A stretch of 64,000 nucleotides of DNA from Nocardiopsis coralli (GTDB lineage: Bacteria; Actinomycetota; Actinomycetes; Streptosporangiales; Streptosporangiaceae). The position numbers and the translations under genes were made by a program. Below are positions 1-8,529 of this stretch, piece after piece. A model generated the notes under the pieces. That model saw only the letters and a program-made list of their open reading frames with translations, ran no database searches and was not told the DNA's origin. Every line of letters begins with the position of its first letter. Positions within the stretch are counted from its first letter, which is position 1. The DNA lies in NCBI RefSeq assembly GCF_014892575.1, contig NZ_JADBGI010000008.1, positions 62,001 through 126,000 on the forward strand. The letters run 5' to 3'.

Positions 1-1
1 C

Positions 2-2056
2 GGCCTCGAACGCCCCTGGCCGGACAAGCGCGAGCTCACCGGCCCCTTCGACGTCATCGGTGACGTGCACGGCTGCCGCTCCGAACTCGAGACACTCCTG
101 GAACGCCTCGGGTACGCGCTCACCCGCGACACCGACGGCCGTGCCGTGGGCGCCCGCCACCCCGAGGGCCGCACCGCCGTGTTCGTCGGCGACCTCGTCG
201 ACCGCGGCCCCGACAGTCCCGGGGCGCTGCGCCTGGCCATGAACATGGTCGACGACGGCGACGCCCTGTGCGTGCCCGGCAACCACGAGAACAAGCTCGT
301 GCGCGTGCTCAAGGGCCGCACCGCGCGCCTCACGCACGGGCTCGACCGCACCGTGGAGCAGCTCGAGAAGGAGACCCCCGAGTTCCGCGACCGGGTGCTC
401 TCGTTCTGCGACGGCCTGGTCAGCCACCTCGTGCTCGACGACGGCAAGCTCGTGATCGCCCACGCCGGGCTCAAGGAGGACTACCACCTGCGGGCCTCCG
501 GGCGGGTGCGTTCCTTCGCCCTGTACGGCGACACCACCGGCGAGAGCGACGAGTACGGGCTGCCCGTGCGCCTGCCGTGGGCGCGCGACTACCGCGGCCG
601 GGCCGCCGTCGTGTACGGGCACACCGTCGTTCCGCACGCGGAGTGGCTCAACAACACGCTGTGCATCGACACCGGGTGTGTCTTCGGCGGCGAGCTCACC
701 GCCCTGCGCTGGCCCGAGAAGGAGACCGTCGCCGTGCCGGCCGAACAGACCTGGTTCGAGCCGGTGCGCCCCGCCGTGCCCGAACCCGCGTCCGACGGCC
801 CGCCCCCGGCGGTCATCGACATGCACGACCTGGGCATCGACTCGGGCCGGGGCCTGCACGTGGAGACCCCGGACGGTGCCGTGCGCGCCGACGAGGGCAG
901 CACGCTGGCCGCGTTCGAGGCGATGAGCCGCTTCGCCGTCGACCCGCGCTGGTTGCTGTACCTGCCGCCGACCATGGCGCCCGCGCCGTCCGCGGCCTCG
1001 CCCACTCTGCTGGAACACCCGGCGGAGGCGTTCTCTGCGTTCCGGGGCTCCGGGGTCGAGCAGGTGGTGTGCCAGGAGAAGCACATGGGATCGCGCGCCG
1101 TGGCGGTGCTGTGCCGGGACGCGGCAGCCGCCGAGCGCCGCTTCGTCCCGGGTGAGCTGGGCACGGTGTACACGCGCACCGGGCGGCCGTTCTTCGCAGA
1201 CCCCGACGTGGGCCGGGAGATCGTCGACCGGTTGCGGGCCGCCGTCACCGGCGCCGGCCTGTGGGAACTCCTGGGCACCGACTGGATCGCCCTGGACGGA
1301 GAGATGCTGCCCTGGTCGGCCAAGGCCCACGGGCTGATCCGCGACCAGTACGCGTCCGTGGGCGCGGCCGCCCGGGCCTCGCTCCCCGCGGCCCGGGACG
1401 CCCTCGCCGCGGCCGCCGCGCGCGGGGCCGGCGTGGACGGGCTCCAGGGGGCCGTCGAGCGCCGCATCGACCAGATGGAGGGGTTCAGCCGCGTCTACCG
1501 CCGGTACACCTGGGACACCGACGGGGCTGCCGGGCTCCGCTACGCACCGTTCATGGTGCTGGCCTCCGAGGGGCGGGAGTACTCCGACGCCGACCACCTG
1601 TGGCACATGGCCATGGCCGAGAAGCTCGCCGAGGCCGGCGACATGGTGCACCCCACCCGCTACCGGACCGTGGACACCACCGACCCGCAGGACTGCGACA
1701 ACGCCGCCGCGTGGTGGACCGACCTGGTGGCCGCCGGGGGCGAGGGCGCGGTCGTCAAGCCGGTCGTGGGTGCCCGCGCGCGTGGGCGCAAGGGCCTGAC
1801 CCAGCCCGGGCTCAAGGTGCGCGGGCCGGAGTACCTGCGCATCATCTACGGCGCGGACTACACCGACCCCGAGCGCCTGGCCGTACTGAAGGAGCGCCGG
1901 AACCCGGGGCGCAAGAACGGCATGGCGATGCGCGAGCACAAGCTCGGCCTCGAGGCCCTGGCCCGCCACGCGCGTGGCGAGCCCCTGTGGCGGGTCCACC
2001 AGCCGGTCTTCGCCACGCTCGCGCTGGAGAGCGAACCGGTCGACCCGCGACTGTGA
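2..2056 (+). CDS. pnkp: Polynucleotide kinase-phosphatase, bacterial Pnkp type (5' end outside window)
   Basis: The reading frame is open from base 2, so the start and the N-terminal kinase module lie upstream of the window; about 684 residues remain. What is visible is a calcineurin-like metallophosphatase (GDVHG at nt 59-73, then GDLVDRGPDS, GNHEN, HAGL and YGHT). It is followed by a nucleotidyltransferase/ligase-like module whose adenylation lysine lies in EKHMGSRAV near nt 1077. This phosphatase-ligase order is that of bacterial Pnkp, which with the methyltransferase Hen1 heals and seals RNA cut by ribotoxins. Hen1 would be expected upstream, out of view. The stop lies 20 nt from the convergent NADAR gene. 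Family assignment is firm; the kinase module is inferred. Confidence 0.9.
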   Translation, partial: GLERPWPDKRELTGPFDVIGDVHGCRSELETLLERLGYALTRDTDGRAVGARHPEGRTAVFVGDLVDRGPDSPGALRLAMNMVDDGDALCVPGNHENKLVRVLKGRTARLTHGLDRTVEQLEKETPEFRDRVLSFCDGLVSHLVLDDGKLVIAHAGLKEDYHLRASGRVRSFALYGDTTGESDEYGLPVRLPWARDYRGRAAVVYGHTVVPHAEWLNNTLCIDTGCVFGGELTALRWPEKETVAVPAEQTWFEPVRPAVPEPASDGPPPAVIDMHDLGIDSGRGLHVETPDGAVRADEGSTLAAFEAMSRFAVDPRWLLYLPPTMAPAPSAASPTLLEHPAEAFSAFRGSGVEQVVCQEKHMGSRAVAVLCRDAAAAERRFVPGELGTVYTRTGRPFFADPDVGREIVDRLRAAVTGAGLWELLGTDWIALDGEMLPWSAKAHGLIRDQYASVGAAARASLPAARDALAAAAARGAGVDGLQGAVERRIDQMEGFSRVYRRYTWDTDGAAGLRYAPFMVLASEGREYSDADHLWHMAMAEKLAEAGDMVHPTRYRTVDTTDPQDCDNAAAWWTDLVAAGGEGAVVKPVVGARARGRKGLTQPGLKVRGPEYLRIIYGADYTDPERLAVLKERRNPGRKNGMAMREHKLGLEALARHARGEPLWRVHQPVFATLALESEPVDPRL

Positions 2057-2062
2057 CGGTCT

Positions 2063-2097
2063 GCCCGGGTCCCGGTTCACCGCAGCCGGGCCCGGGC
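2063..2097. terminator. Hairpin between convergent pnkp and NADAR genes
   Basis: The arms GCCCGGGTCCCGG (2063-2075) and CCGGGCCCGGGC (2086-2097) pair over about 12 bp with one bulge and a 10-nt loop. The hairpin overlaps the 3' end of the NADAR gene. There is no U-tract, as is common for actinobacterial terminators. Confidence 0.5.
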
Positions 2098-2640
2098 CTC
2101 CATGAGGGCGAAGCCGAGCAGGTTCAGTCCCCGCCAACACCGCGGGTCCCCGACGTCCGGGTCGTCCTTGGCCATCCCGATCCCCCAGACCCGGTCGCCG
2201 GGGCTCGCCTCCACCAGCACCCGTGCCCCGGTGCCCAGCAGGAACGCCGCGAGCTCCGGGTGCCGGCCGAACTTCGCGACGCTGCCCTCCACGACGATCC
2301 CGTACCGCGCGGCCTCCCAGGCCCCCTGCTCGAACCCGGCAACGCCGCGGCCCAGCGCCTTGGCGTCCCCCGGATGCTCCGCGGCGAGGATCCTGCGCTC
2401 GCTCCCGACGTCGCCGAACAGCCGCGCCTTCCCGGCCATCATGTAGTGCTCGGCGGTCCGGTAGGTCTTCCCGTCCACCGTGAAGGGCGCCTCCCACCAC
2501 TGCGACAGGCAGCTCGCCGACACCCCCGAGGGCGGCTTCCGGTGCCCCCAGAAGAACAGGTACTCCGCGGCGTCGGCCTCGCGGGACAGGGACAGCAGAT
2601 CGTCGACGGAACGGGCGTCGGCGGGGGTCGTCGGTGCCAT
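2077..2640 (-). CDS. NADAR family protein (YbiA/DUF1768-like N-glycosidase)
   Basis: The product has 187 residues, starting at the ATG at 2640 (MAPTTPADARS). A longer frame exists upstream but would run into the opposite gene. The core has the NADAR pattern: FFWGHR near the N-terminus, SQWWEAPFTVDGKTYRTAEH with the YRTAEHYMMAGKA helix, then GDRVWGIGMAKDDPDV near the C-terminus. Family members hydrolyse N-glycosidic bonds of ADP-ribose-like or riboflavin-pathway compounds, and some remove ADP-ribose from guanine bases as antitoxins to DarT1-type enzymes. No DarT-like toxin is seen here, so the substrate is open. It converges on the RNA-repair gene and is divergent from the methyltransferase. 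Confidence 0.85.
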   Translation of the reverse strand: MAPTTPADARSVDDLLSLSREADAAEYLFFWGHRKPPSGVSASCLSQWWEAPFTVDGKTYRTAEHYMMAGKARLFGDVGSERRILAAEHPGDAKALGRGVAGFEQGAWEAARYGIVVEGSVAKFGRHPELAAFLLGTGARVLVEASPGDRVWGIGMAKDDPDVGDPRCWRGLNLLGFALMEARARLR

Positions 2641-2744
2641 GCAACGCAGTATGCAGCACGGGAATCCCCGCGGAACAGGGCTTCCACTACGATGCGTTGG
2701 CACACCGCCCCACCACCCCGCCCCCACGGATCGAGGTACCTCCC

Positions 2745-3536
2745 ATGCCCGACGGCCCCACCCCGCAGATCGACACCACCCGCACCCACTCCGCGCGCAT
2801 CTGGAACTACTGGATGGGCGGCAAGGACCACTACCCCGTCGACCGCGAGGCCGGGGACCAGGTGATCAAGCACTTCCCGGAGATCGTCGACCTGGCCCGC
2901 AGCAGCCGCGAGTTCCTCATCCGCGCCGTCACCCACCTGACCCGGGAAGCGGGGGTGCGCCAGTTCCTCGACATCGGGACCGGGATGCCCACCGCCGACA
3001 ACACCCACGAGGTCGCCCAGTCGATCGCCCCGGAGTCCCGCGTGGTCTACGTCGACAACGACCCGCTGGTGCTCGCCCACGCACGTGCGCTCCTGGTCGG
3101 CGCCCCCGAGGGCGCCACCGACTACGTGCACGCCGACGTGCGCGACCCCGACACGATCCTGGAGCACGCCTCCCGCACCCTCGACCTGGACCAGCCGGTC
3201 GCGCTCATGCTCCTGGGCATCCTCGGCCACGTGCCCGAGGACGAGGTCCTGCCGATCGTGCACCGACTCCTGGACGCCCTGCCCTCCGGCAGCTACCTGG
3301 CGATCTACGACGGCACGAACACCAGCGAGGCCTACAACCGGGCCATCGAGATCGGCAACGAACAGGGCGACGTGCCCTACCTCCTGCGCAGCCCGGAGGC
3401 GATCGAGGCGCGCTTCGAGGGGCTGGAGCTCCTCGACCCCGGCGTCGTGCCCTGCCCCCTGTGGCGTCCGCGCCCCGTCGAGGTCGGCAACCTCCGCGGC
3501 ATGGACCAGTACTGCGGGGTGGCCCGCAAGCCCTGA
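2745..3536 (+). CDS. DUF574 family SAM-dependent methyltransferase
   Basis: The product has 263 residues. I chose the ATG at 2745 because GAGG lies 8 nt upstream and because the family signature TTRTHSARIWNYWMGGKDHY follows directly; earlier in-frame ATGs would overlap the divergent NADAR gene. The SAM-binding motif is FLDIGTGMPTADNTHEVAQ, followed by VVYVDNDPLVLAHARALL and HADVRDPD. This family (PF04672) is abundant in Streptomyces and relatives and its substrates are unknown. A 14-bp hairpin follows the stop. Confident for the family; function unknown. Confidence 0.9.
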   Translation: MPDGPTPQIDTTRTHSARIWNYWMGGKDHYPVDREAGDQVIKHFPEIVDLARSSREFLIRAVTHLTREAGVRQFLDIGTGMPTADNTHEVAQSIAPESRVVYVDNDPLVLAHARALLVGAPEGATDYVHADVRDPDTILEHASRTLDLDQPVALMLLGILGHVPEDEVLPIVHRLLDALPSGSYLAIYDGTNTSEAYNRAIEIGNEQGDVPYLLRSPEAIEARFEGLELLDPGVVPCPLWRPRPVEVGNLRGMDQYCGVARKP

Positions 3537-3551
3537 CCCGGGGCGCAGCGG

Positions 3552-3585
3552 GCGCCCTGCCCGGATCCGGGTCCGGGCAGGGCGC
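3552..3585. terminator. Terminator between DUF574 gene and convergent secreted-protein gene
   Basis: A perfect 14-bp stem (3552-3565 with 3572-3585) closes a 6-nt loop in the 75 nt between two convergent stops. It probably acts in both directions. Confidence 0.75.
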
Positions 3586-3611
3586 GTTCGTCCCCCACGG
3601 GCACGGGTCCG

Positions 3612-3971
3612 TCAGTTGGGCGGGTAGGCGCAGGCCCCTTCCACGGGCCCGAGGTTGGTGACGGCGATGTACTCGTCGGTCGCCAGTCGGCGGAAGACGA
3701 CGTTGCCGGAGCCCTCGTCGGCGAAGGTGCTCTCGGTGGCCACGACCTCGTCGCCCGCGTAGAGATGGTGCGAGACGTTGTTCGCGGTCGAGTTGGGTGA
3801 GGTACGGACGTTGGCCACGTTCGCCGTGACGACGTAGGGGCAGGCGCCGTCGCTCGCCGTGAACGGCAAGGCCTGGGCCGGGGTGGCCAGCAGCGTGCTG
3901 CCGAGGACCGCTGCCGCCCCCAATGCGACAGCCGTGGTGGCACGGGGGAGAAGGCCGTGTCGATTCCGCAT
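3612..3971 (-). CDS. Small secreted SH3-like domain protein
   Basis: The product has 119 residues. The N-terminus MRNRHGLLPRATTAVALG, a hydrophobic stretch and ATPAQA form a Sec signal peptide with cleavage expected after about residue 34. The mature part has YVVTANVANVRTSPNSTANN, the opening of a bacterial SH3-like domain, and two cysteines (CPY near its start, GACAYPPN at the end) that could form a disulfide. Such domains usually bind cell-wall peptides. It is a single gene, and a 21-nt sequence 130 nt upstream recurs at 5522. The precise role is unknown. Confidence 0.8.
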   Translation of the reverse strand: MRNRHGLLPRATTAVALGAAAVLGSTLLATPAQALPFTASDGACPYVVTANVANVRTSPNSTANNVSHHLYAGDEVVATESTFADEGSGNVVFRRLATDEYIAVTNLGPVEGACAYPPN

Positions 3972-4100
3972 GAAAACCCTCGTTCCGAGTTGGGAGATGT
4001 GAAAAAGGAGTGCGGGCCCGCTGATTTCGGTGCCGTCGAGTGATCAGTTCGCCGGCGCCGGTTCGAACATAGCCCGGATCCGGGGAGTCCATGCTGGTCA

Positions 4101-4121
4101 GGCCACATGCGGCCACGGGGC
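4101..4121 (-). repeat. 21-nt interspersed repeat, copy 1
   Basis: These 21 bases are identical and in the same orientation at 5522-5542. Both copies lie roughly 75-130 nt upstream of a reverse-strand gene for a small exported or membrane protein. On the minus strand the bases past the repeat are also loosely similar (CCAGCATGG against ACAGCAGGG). The function is unknown. Confidence 0.6.
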
Positions 4122-4256
4122 GTCCGAATTCGATCACGGTTTCCGGTGAATGCTGACGATGTGTCGCCCTTGTGCATTTCATGTTCGACGTTCGAAGAAT
4201 CCGGGGAAGCCACGAGGGTGCCCGCCGGCCGCTCTCACCGATCGAAGGAGAGACCC

Positions 4257-5081
4257 GTGACGGAGAGGATCGCCACCGCAGCGGACGGATCTGACATCCG
4301 CGGCTTCGACGAGGGCGAGGGCCCGCCCGTGATCGTTCTGCACCCGGGGATGGACGACGGAACCTCGTGGGACCGTGTGAGCGCGCGGCTCGCCCCGCGT
4401 TTCCGTGTCGTGCGCCTGCACCGGCGCACCTACCGGACGGACCTGCACGTGGATCCCCGGGGTTCGCTGGGCCAGGAAGCGGACGACGTCGCGGCGGCCG
4501 CCCGGGCCCTGGGCGGGCGTGCGGTCCTGGTCGGCCACTCCTCGGGCGCGGTCGTGGCGTTGGAGGCGATGGCGGCCTCGCCCTCGTCGTTCGCGGGGGC
4601 AGTGCTCTACGAACCGCCCGCGCCGGTCGAGGGCATCCCGCTCGGGGGAGAGGCGCTCCGACGGGCCGAAGCCGAGCTGGCCCGGGGCAGGACCGGGCGG
4701 GCGATCACGATCTTCATGCGCGACATCGTCCGGTATCCCGGGTGGCCGGCCCGGGTCTTCGGGCTCATGGTGGGGGCCGTGCCCTACCTGCGGCCCCGCG
4801 CGCGGCGCCAGCTCGTCGACTGCGAGGCCATGGACCGGGCCGGCGTGCGCACCGCGGAGTACTCCGGGATCGGGGTTCCGGTGCTCTTCCTCCTGGGGCA
4901 ACGCAGCCCGTCCCACCTCCACCGCCGGACCGAGGCGCTGCGTGGCGCGATCCCGGGGGCCAGGGTCTCGGTGCTGCCCGGGCAGGGGCACATGGCCAAC
5001 CGGCTCAGGCCGGCACGGGTCGCCGACCTGGTCGAGGGGTTCCACGACGCCGTGACCGGGCTCAGCGCAGGACAGGGCTGA
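4257..5081 (+). CDS. Alpha/beta hydrolase
   Basis: The product has 274 residues from GTG 4257, chosen because AAGGAG lies 6 nt upstream at 4245-4250. The sequence opens VTERIATAADGSDIRGFDEG, with VIVLHPGMDDG as the oxyanion-hole region, VLVGHSSGAVVAL holding the nucleophile serine (GHSSG) and LPGQGHMA holding the catalytic histidine near residue 245. The fold is that of the menthyl-ester/epoxide-hydrolase type of alpha/beta hydrolases. There is no signal peptide, so it is cytoplasmic. It appears monocistronic and its substrate cannot be read from the sequence. Confidence 0.85.
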   Translation: MTERIATAADGSDIRGFDEGEGPPVIVLHPGMDDGTSWDRVSARLAPRFRVVRLHRRTYRTDLHVDPRGSLGQEADDVAAAARALGGRAVLVGHSSGAVVALEAMAASPSSFAGAVLYEPPAPVEGIPLGGEALRRAEAELARGRTGRAITIFMRDIVRYPGWPARVFGLMVGAVPYLRPRARRQLVDCEAMDRAGVRTAEYSGIGVPVLFLLGQRSPSHLHRRTEALRGAIPGARVSVLPGQGHMANRLRPARVADLVEGFHDAVTGLSAGQG

Positions 5082-5120
5082 GGCGCGGGCCGCGAGCCTC
5101 GGCCCCGGTGCTCACCGGCC

Positions 5121-5357
5121 CTACGAAGAGTTGTTGCGGTAGGCCTTCACGATGCCGCCGACGACGGTGGCCGCCCCGCCGACGATCAGCAGGACGAGCA
5201 TCGGTGTGCGCAACCCGTTGTGCAGTTCCACGCAGGCGTCGCGGGCCGGGTTGCCGAACATCCAGTCGCCGAACGAGGGCTCCAGGTTGTAGGCCGGGTT
5301 GAACACGGATCCGCAGTCGGTGTTTCCGGCCGACCCCGGCAGGATGCCGAGGGCCAC
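5121..5357 (-). CDS. Small membrane protein, N-terminus probably displaced by a frameshift
   Basis: The first in-frame ATG/GTG gives 78 residues beginning VALGILPGSAGNTD, with a C-terminal membrane helix (MLVLLIVGGAATVVGGIVKAY). The frame stays open upstream to 5444 and encodes a convincing first membrane helix (LDFIVIGGVVALVAGVALG) with no start codon. A TTG at 5448, preceded 6 nt upstream by GGAG at 5455-5458, would read MSSPPPGPQGSSRG into that helix if the C7 run on the minus strand (5430-5436) had six bases. The gene is probably 108 residues with two helices, and this copy is either broken or carries a sequencing indel. Function unknown. Confidence 0.6.
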   Translation of the reverse strand: MALGILPGSAGNTDCGSVFNPAYNLEPSFGDWMFGNPARDACVELHNGLRTPMLVLLIVGGAATVVGGIVKAYRNNSS

Positions 5358-5521
5358 GCCCGCGACCAGGGCGACGACGCCGCCGATGACGATGAAGTCG
5401 AGCGCTCCGCGTGAGGACCCCTGCGGCCCGGGGGGGTGGGCTGCTCAATGTGTGCTCCAACGACGTGTGGGGGTGCCGGTATCGTACGTCGGGGCATAAC
5501 GCTGGGTAACCCTGCTGTGGG

Positions 5522-5542
5522 GGCCACATGCGGCCACGGGGC
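5522..5542 (-). repeat. 21-nt interspersed repeat, copy 2
   Basis: Identical to 4101-4121. It lies 74-94 nt upstream of the TTG start proposed for the small membrane gene on the minus strand. The 5449-5762 stretch otherwise holds no gene that I can support. GGATCC-rich hairpins near 5541-5575 share CAGGGGATCCG with the region around 8795. Confidence 0.6.
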
Positions 5543-5762
5543 CGGGGATCCCGGCCACCAGGGGATCCGGTCGGCGGTGGGGCTCCGGGGCCCGCCGGGC
5601 CTTGGTGCGAACACACGAACGCCCCCGCTCGACCCGCTTGGCGCATCCCACCAACCCCCGCGGGCGACCCGGAATCTTCACGCCGGGTCCTTCCCCCGGA
5701 CATCGCAGGGCGGCATGATGTGCGGGCCCGCTGACCCCCACGCACTGGGAAGTGACGAAGGC

Positions 5763-7661
5763 GTGCCACGAGCATTCCCCATCCCCCGCAACCCCCTGAC
5801 CCTCTCCCTGTCGGCCGCTGCGGCGCTGGCCCTCGGCGCCGGGCTCACCGCGGCCCTCCCCGCCTCCGCCGAGAACGGTGCGGAGCCCGCGCCCGAGGTC
5901 GGGGGCGTGTACGGCGCCTCCTCCGACCCCATCGAACCCGGCGACGTGCGTATCCACGACATCCAGGGCACCACCCGGCAGTCCCCGATCGTCGGCGAGC
6001 TCGTCGACGGCGTCCCGGGTGTGGTCACCGCCGTCGCCGAGTTCGGCAGCGCCCGCGGGTTCTGGTTCCAGGACACCGAGGGCGACGGCGATCCGCGCAC
6101 CAGCGAGGGCCTGTTCGTCTTCACGGGCGAGGACACCCCCGAGGTCCGGGTCGGCGACGAGATCCTCGCCTCCGGACGGGTGAGCGAGTACCGCCCCGCC
6201 GAGGGCGCGCAGAGCATCACCCAGCTCGACCAGGGCAGTTGGACCATCGTCTCGGAGGGCAACGACCTGCCCGAGGCGGTCCTGTTGGAGGAGGACACCC
6301 TCCCCGAGGGGTACGCGCCCGAAGGCGGCGACATCACTGACCGCGAGCTCGAGCCCGACACCTACGCGCTCGACTTCTGGGCCGCGCACGAACACATGCG
6401 CGTCCGTGTCGAGGACGCCCCGGTGGTCGCACCCACCGACGCCTACGACGCGTTCTGGGTCACCACCCGCCCCGACGACAACCCCTCGGTCAACGGCGGC
6501 ACGGTCTACTCCTCCTACGACGACCCCAACCCGGGACGGGTGAAGGTCGAGTCGCTCATCGACCACGACGAGGAACCGTTCCCCGAGGTGAACGTCGGCG
6601 ACACCATGTCCGGCGCGATCGAGGGGCCGGTCTACTACAGCGAGTTCGGCGGATACCTGGTGCGCGCCACCGAGATGGGCGAGCACGTGCCCGGCGACCT
6701 GGAGCGCGAGCCCGTCCGTGAGGCCGAACCGCACGAGGTCTCCGTGGCCACCTACAACGTCGAGAACCTGGGCGGCGCCGACGACCAGGAGGACTTCGAC
6801 CGCATCGCCGAGGGTTTCGTCTCCTCGCTCGGCAACCCGGCGATCGCCGGCCTGGAGGAGATCCAGGACAACAGCAGCGAGGAGGACGACGGCACTGTCG
6901 ACGCCGACCTCACCCTCGACCGCCTGGTGGAGGCCATCGCCGACCAGGGCGGGCCCGAGTACGAATGGCGCCAGATCAGCCCGGAGGACAACGCGGACGG
7001 CGGTGTGCCCGGCGGCAACATCCGCAACGCGTTCCTGTTCGACCCCGAACGCGCGGACTTCGTCGACGTCGAGGGCGGCGACGCCACGACCCCCGTCGAG
7101 GTGGCCGAGGGCGACAGCGGCGCGGAACTGAGCGTCTCCCCGGGCCGCATCGACCCGCAGCACGAGGCGTGGGACGAGACCCGCAAACCGCTGGTGGGCC
7201 ACTTCCGGGCGCAGGACCAGGACCTGTACGTGGTCACCAACCACTTCAGCTCCAAGGGTCCCGACGAGCCCCTGCACGGCGTGAACCAGCCGCCGGAGCG
7301 GGTCACCGAACCGCAGCGCAACGACCAGGCCGAGGTCGTGCGCGACTTCGCCGACGAGCTGTTGGCCGCGGACCCGGAGGCGAACCTCGTCGTCATGGGC
7401 GACCTCAACGACTTCCAGTTCTCGCGGACGCTGGAGATCCTCACCGACGACGGGCCGCTCCACAACCCGATGACCGACCTGGACGCCGGAGAGCAGTACA
7501 ACTACGTGTTCGACGGCAACTCGCAGGCGCTCGACCACATCCTCGTCGCCGGCGGCCTCGCCGACCGCGTGGACTACGAGATCGTGCGCATCAACTCCGA
7601 GTTCCACGACCAGGTGAGCGACCACGACCCGCAGGTCCTGTGGTTGGACACCCGGGACTGA
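5763..7661 (+). CDS. Secreted ExeM/NucH-like extracellular nuclease (EEP family)
   Basis: The product has about 632 residues from GTG 5763; an in-frame ATG at 5715 is possible, and neither has a textbook ribosome site. A signal peptide (PLTLSLSAAAALALGAG, then LPASA before ENG) is followed by an OB-fold-like region with GDVRIHDIQGT and GFWFQDTEGDGDPRTSEG, typical of ExeM proteins. The C-terminal half is an endonuclease/exonuclease/phosphatase domain with VATYNVENL (about residue 328), GLEEIQDN, VVMGDLNDF (about 545) and SDHDPQV (about 618). It probably degrades extracellular DNA. It ends in a strong hairpin and appears to be a single gene. Confidence 0.85.
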   Translation: MPRAFPIPRNPLTLSLSAAAALALGAGLTAALPASAENGAEPAPEVGGVYGASSDPIEPGDVRIHDIQGTTRQSPIVGELVDGVPGVVTAVAEFGSARGFWFQDTEGDGDPRTSEGLFVFTGEDTPEVRVGDEILASGRVSEYRPAEGAQSITQLDQGSWTIVSEGNDLPEAVLLEEDTLPEGYAPEGGDITDRELEPDTYALDFWAAHEHMRVRVEDAPVVAPTDAYDAFWVTTRPDDNPSVNGGTVYSSYDDPNPGRVKVESLIDHDEEPFPEVNVGDTMSGAIEGPVYYSEFGGYLVRATEMGEHVPGDLEREPVREAEPHEVSVATYNVENLGGADDQEDFDRIAEGFVSSLGNPAIAGLEEIQDNSSEEDDGTVDADLTLDRLVEAIADQGGPEYEWRQISPEDNADGGVPGGNIRNAFLFDPERADFVDVEGGDATTPVEVAEGDSGAELSVSPGRIDPQHEAWDETRKPLVGHFRAQDQDLYVVTNHFSSKGPDEPLHGVNQPPERVTEPQRNDQAEVVRDFADELLAADPEANLVVMGDLNDFQFSRTLEILTDDGPLHNPMTDLDAGEQYNYVFDGNSQALDHILVAGGLADRVDYEIVRINSEFHDQVSDHDPQVLWLDTRD

Positions 7662-7678
7662 CCCGCCCCCGAACGAAC

Positions 7679-7710
7679 GGGCCCCGGCGGTTCCCTCACC
7701 GCCGGGGCCC
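7679..7710. terminator. Bidirectional terminator, nuclease / spermidine-synthase-like gene
   Basis: A perfect 12-bp stem (GGGCCCCGGCGG with CCGCCGGGGCCC) closes an 8-nt loop between convergent stops at 7661 and 7719. Confidence 0.8.
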
Positions 7711-7718
7711 GCCGTGCT

Positions 7719-8444
7719 TCAGGCCCCGGGTGCGATCGCCAGGTAGACGGAGTTGCTGGACTCCCCGCCCTGGATCGGGTTGGGGAAGCTGACGACCTCC
7801 GCCCACGCGCGGTCGAAGACGCCGCCGAGCAGTTCGGTGAAACCCTCGTCCGGTGCGTCGTTGGACCACAGGGCGAAGACCCCGCCGGGCACGAGCAGGT
7901 GGTCGCGCAGGTGGCGCAGGCCCTCGGGTGTGTACAGGCCCGCGTGGCCCGGGTCGAGCACGTGCGTGGGGGAGTGGTCGATGTCGACGATCACCGCGTG
8001 GAACGGTTCCGGCTCCGGCTCCGGGGCGGGGCCCGACCCCGCACCCACCATCGCGAAGAAGTCCCCGTGCACCAGGCGGCAGCGGGGGTCGCCGGTCAGC
8101 GTCGGCCCGAGCGGGATCAGCCCCTGCCGGTGCCAGTCGATCACCTCGGCCATGGCCTCGACCACGACGAGCGATCCGACCGCGTCGTCCTCCAGCACGG
8201 CCTCGGCGGTGTACCCCAGACCCAGGCCGCCGACCGCCACCCGCAGGTCCGTGCCCCCGGTCTGCGCCAGGGCCAGCCGGGACATCTCGATCTCCGCCGC
8301 CGTGAACAGGCTCGACATCAGGAACTCGTCGCCGAGCTTGATCTCGTGGACCTCCGCCCGGAACAGCGGGTCGTAGCGGCGGCGCAGGCTGAGTTCACCC
8401 ATCGGGGTCTGTCGCCAGTCGAGCTCCTGGAAGCGGGCGCTCAT
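7719..8444 (-). CDS. Spermidine-synthase-like SAM-fold protein
   Basis: The product has 241 residues from ATG 8444, with AGGAGA four nt upstream. DLRVAVGGLGLGYTAEAVLED is motif I of the spermidine synthase/methyltransferase fold, followed by VVVEAMAEVIDWHRQGL, and FHAVIVDIDHSP takes the place of the catalytic D-(S/A)-(T/S) loop. Most characterised polyamine synthases have DxxDP here, so this may be a related methyltransferase-like protein rather than a true spermidine synthase. It is followed, convergently, by the nuclease terminator. Confidence 0.75.
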   Translation of the reverse strand: MSARFQELDWRQTPMGELSLRRRYDPLFRAEVHEIKLGDEFLMSSLFTAAEIEMSRLALAQTGGTDLRVAVGGLGLGYTAEAVLEDDAVGSLVVVEAMAEVIDWHRQGLIPLGPTLTGDPRCRLVHGDFFAMVGAGSGPAPEPEPEPFHAVIVDIDHSPTHVLDPGHAGLYTPEGLRHLRDHLLVPGGVFALWSNDAPDEGFTELLGGVFDRAWAEVVSFPNPIQGGESSNSVYLAIAPGA

Positions 8445-8529
8445 GTCGTCTCCTGCGGTCGGCGGTCGGTCGTGCGGTCCGCCCCGACCGTAGCGCGGCC
8501 GCGGAACACCCGAGTGCGTTCCGCCGTGG

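Noticed and set aside
5445-7625. Minus-strand frame of over 700 codons opposite the extracellular nuclease
   Set aside because: There is no start signal and no motif. The plus-strand frame has a signal peptide and EEP-nuclease residues.
7719-8444. Calling this gene a true spermidine synthase (speE)
   Set aside because: The catalytic Asp-containing loop reads DIDHSP rather than the usual DxxDP, so only the fold-level name is supported.
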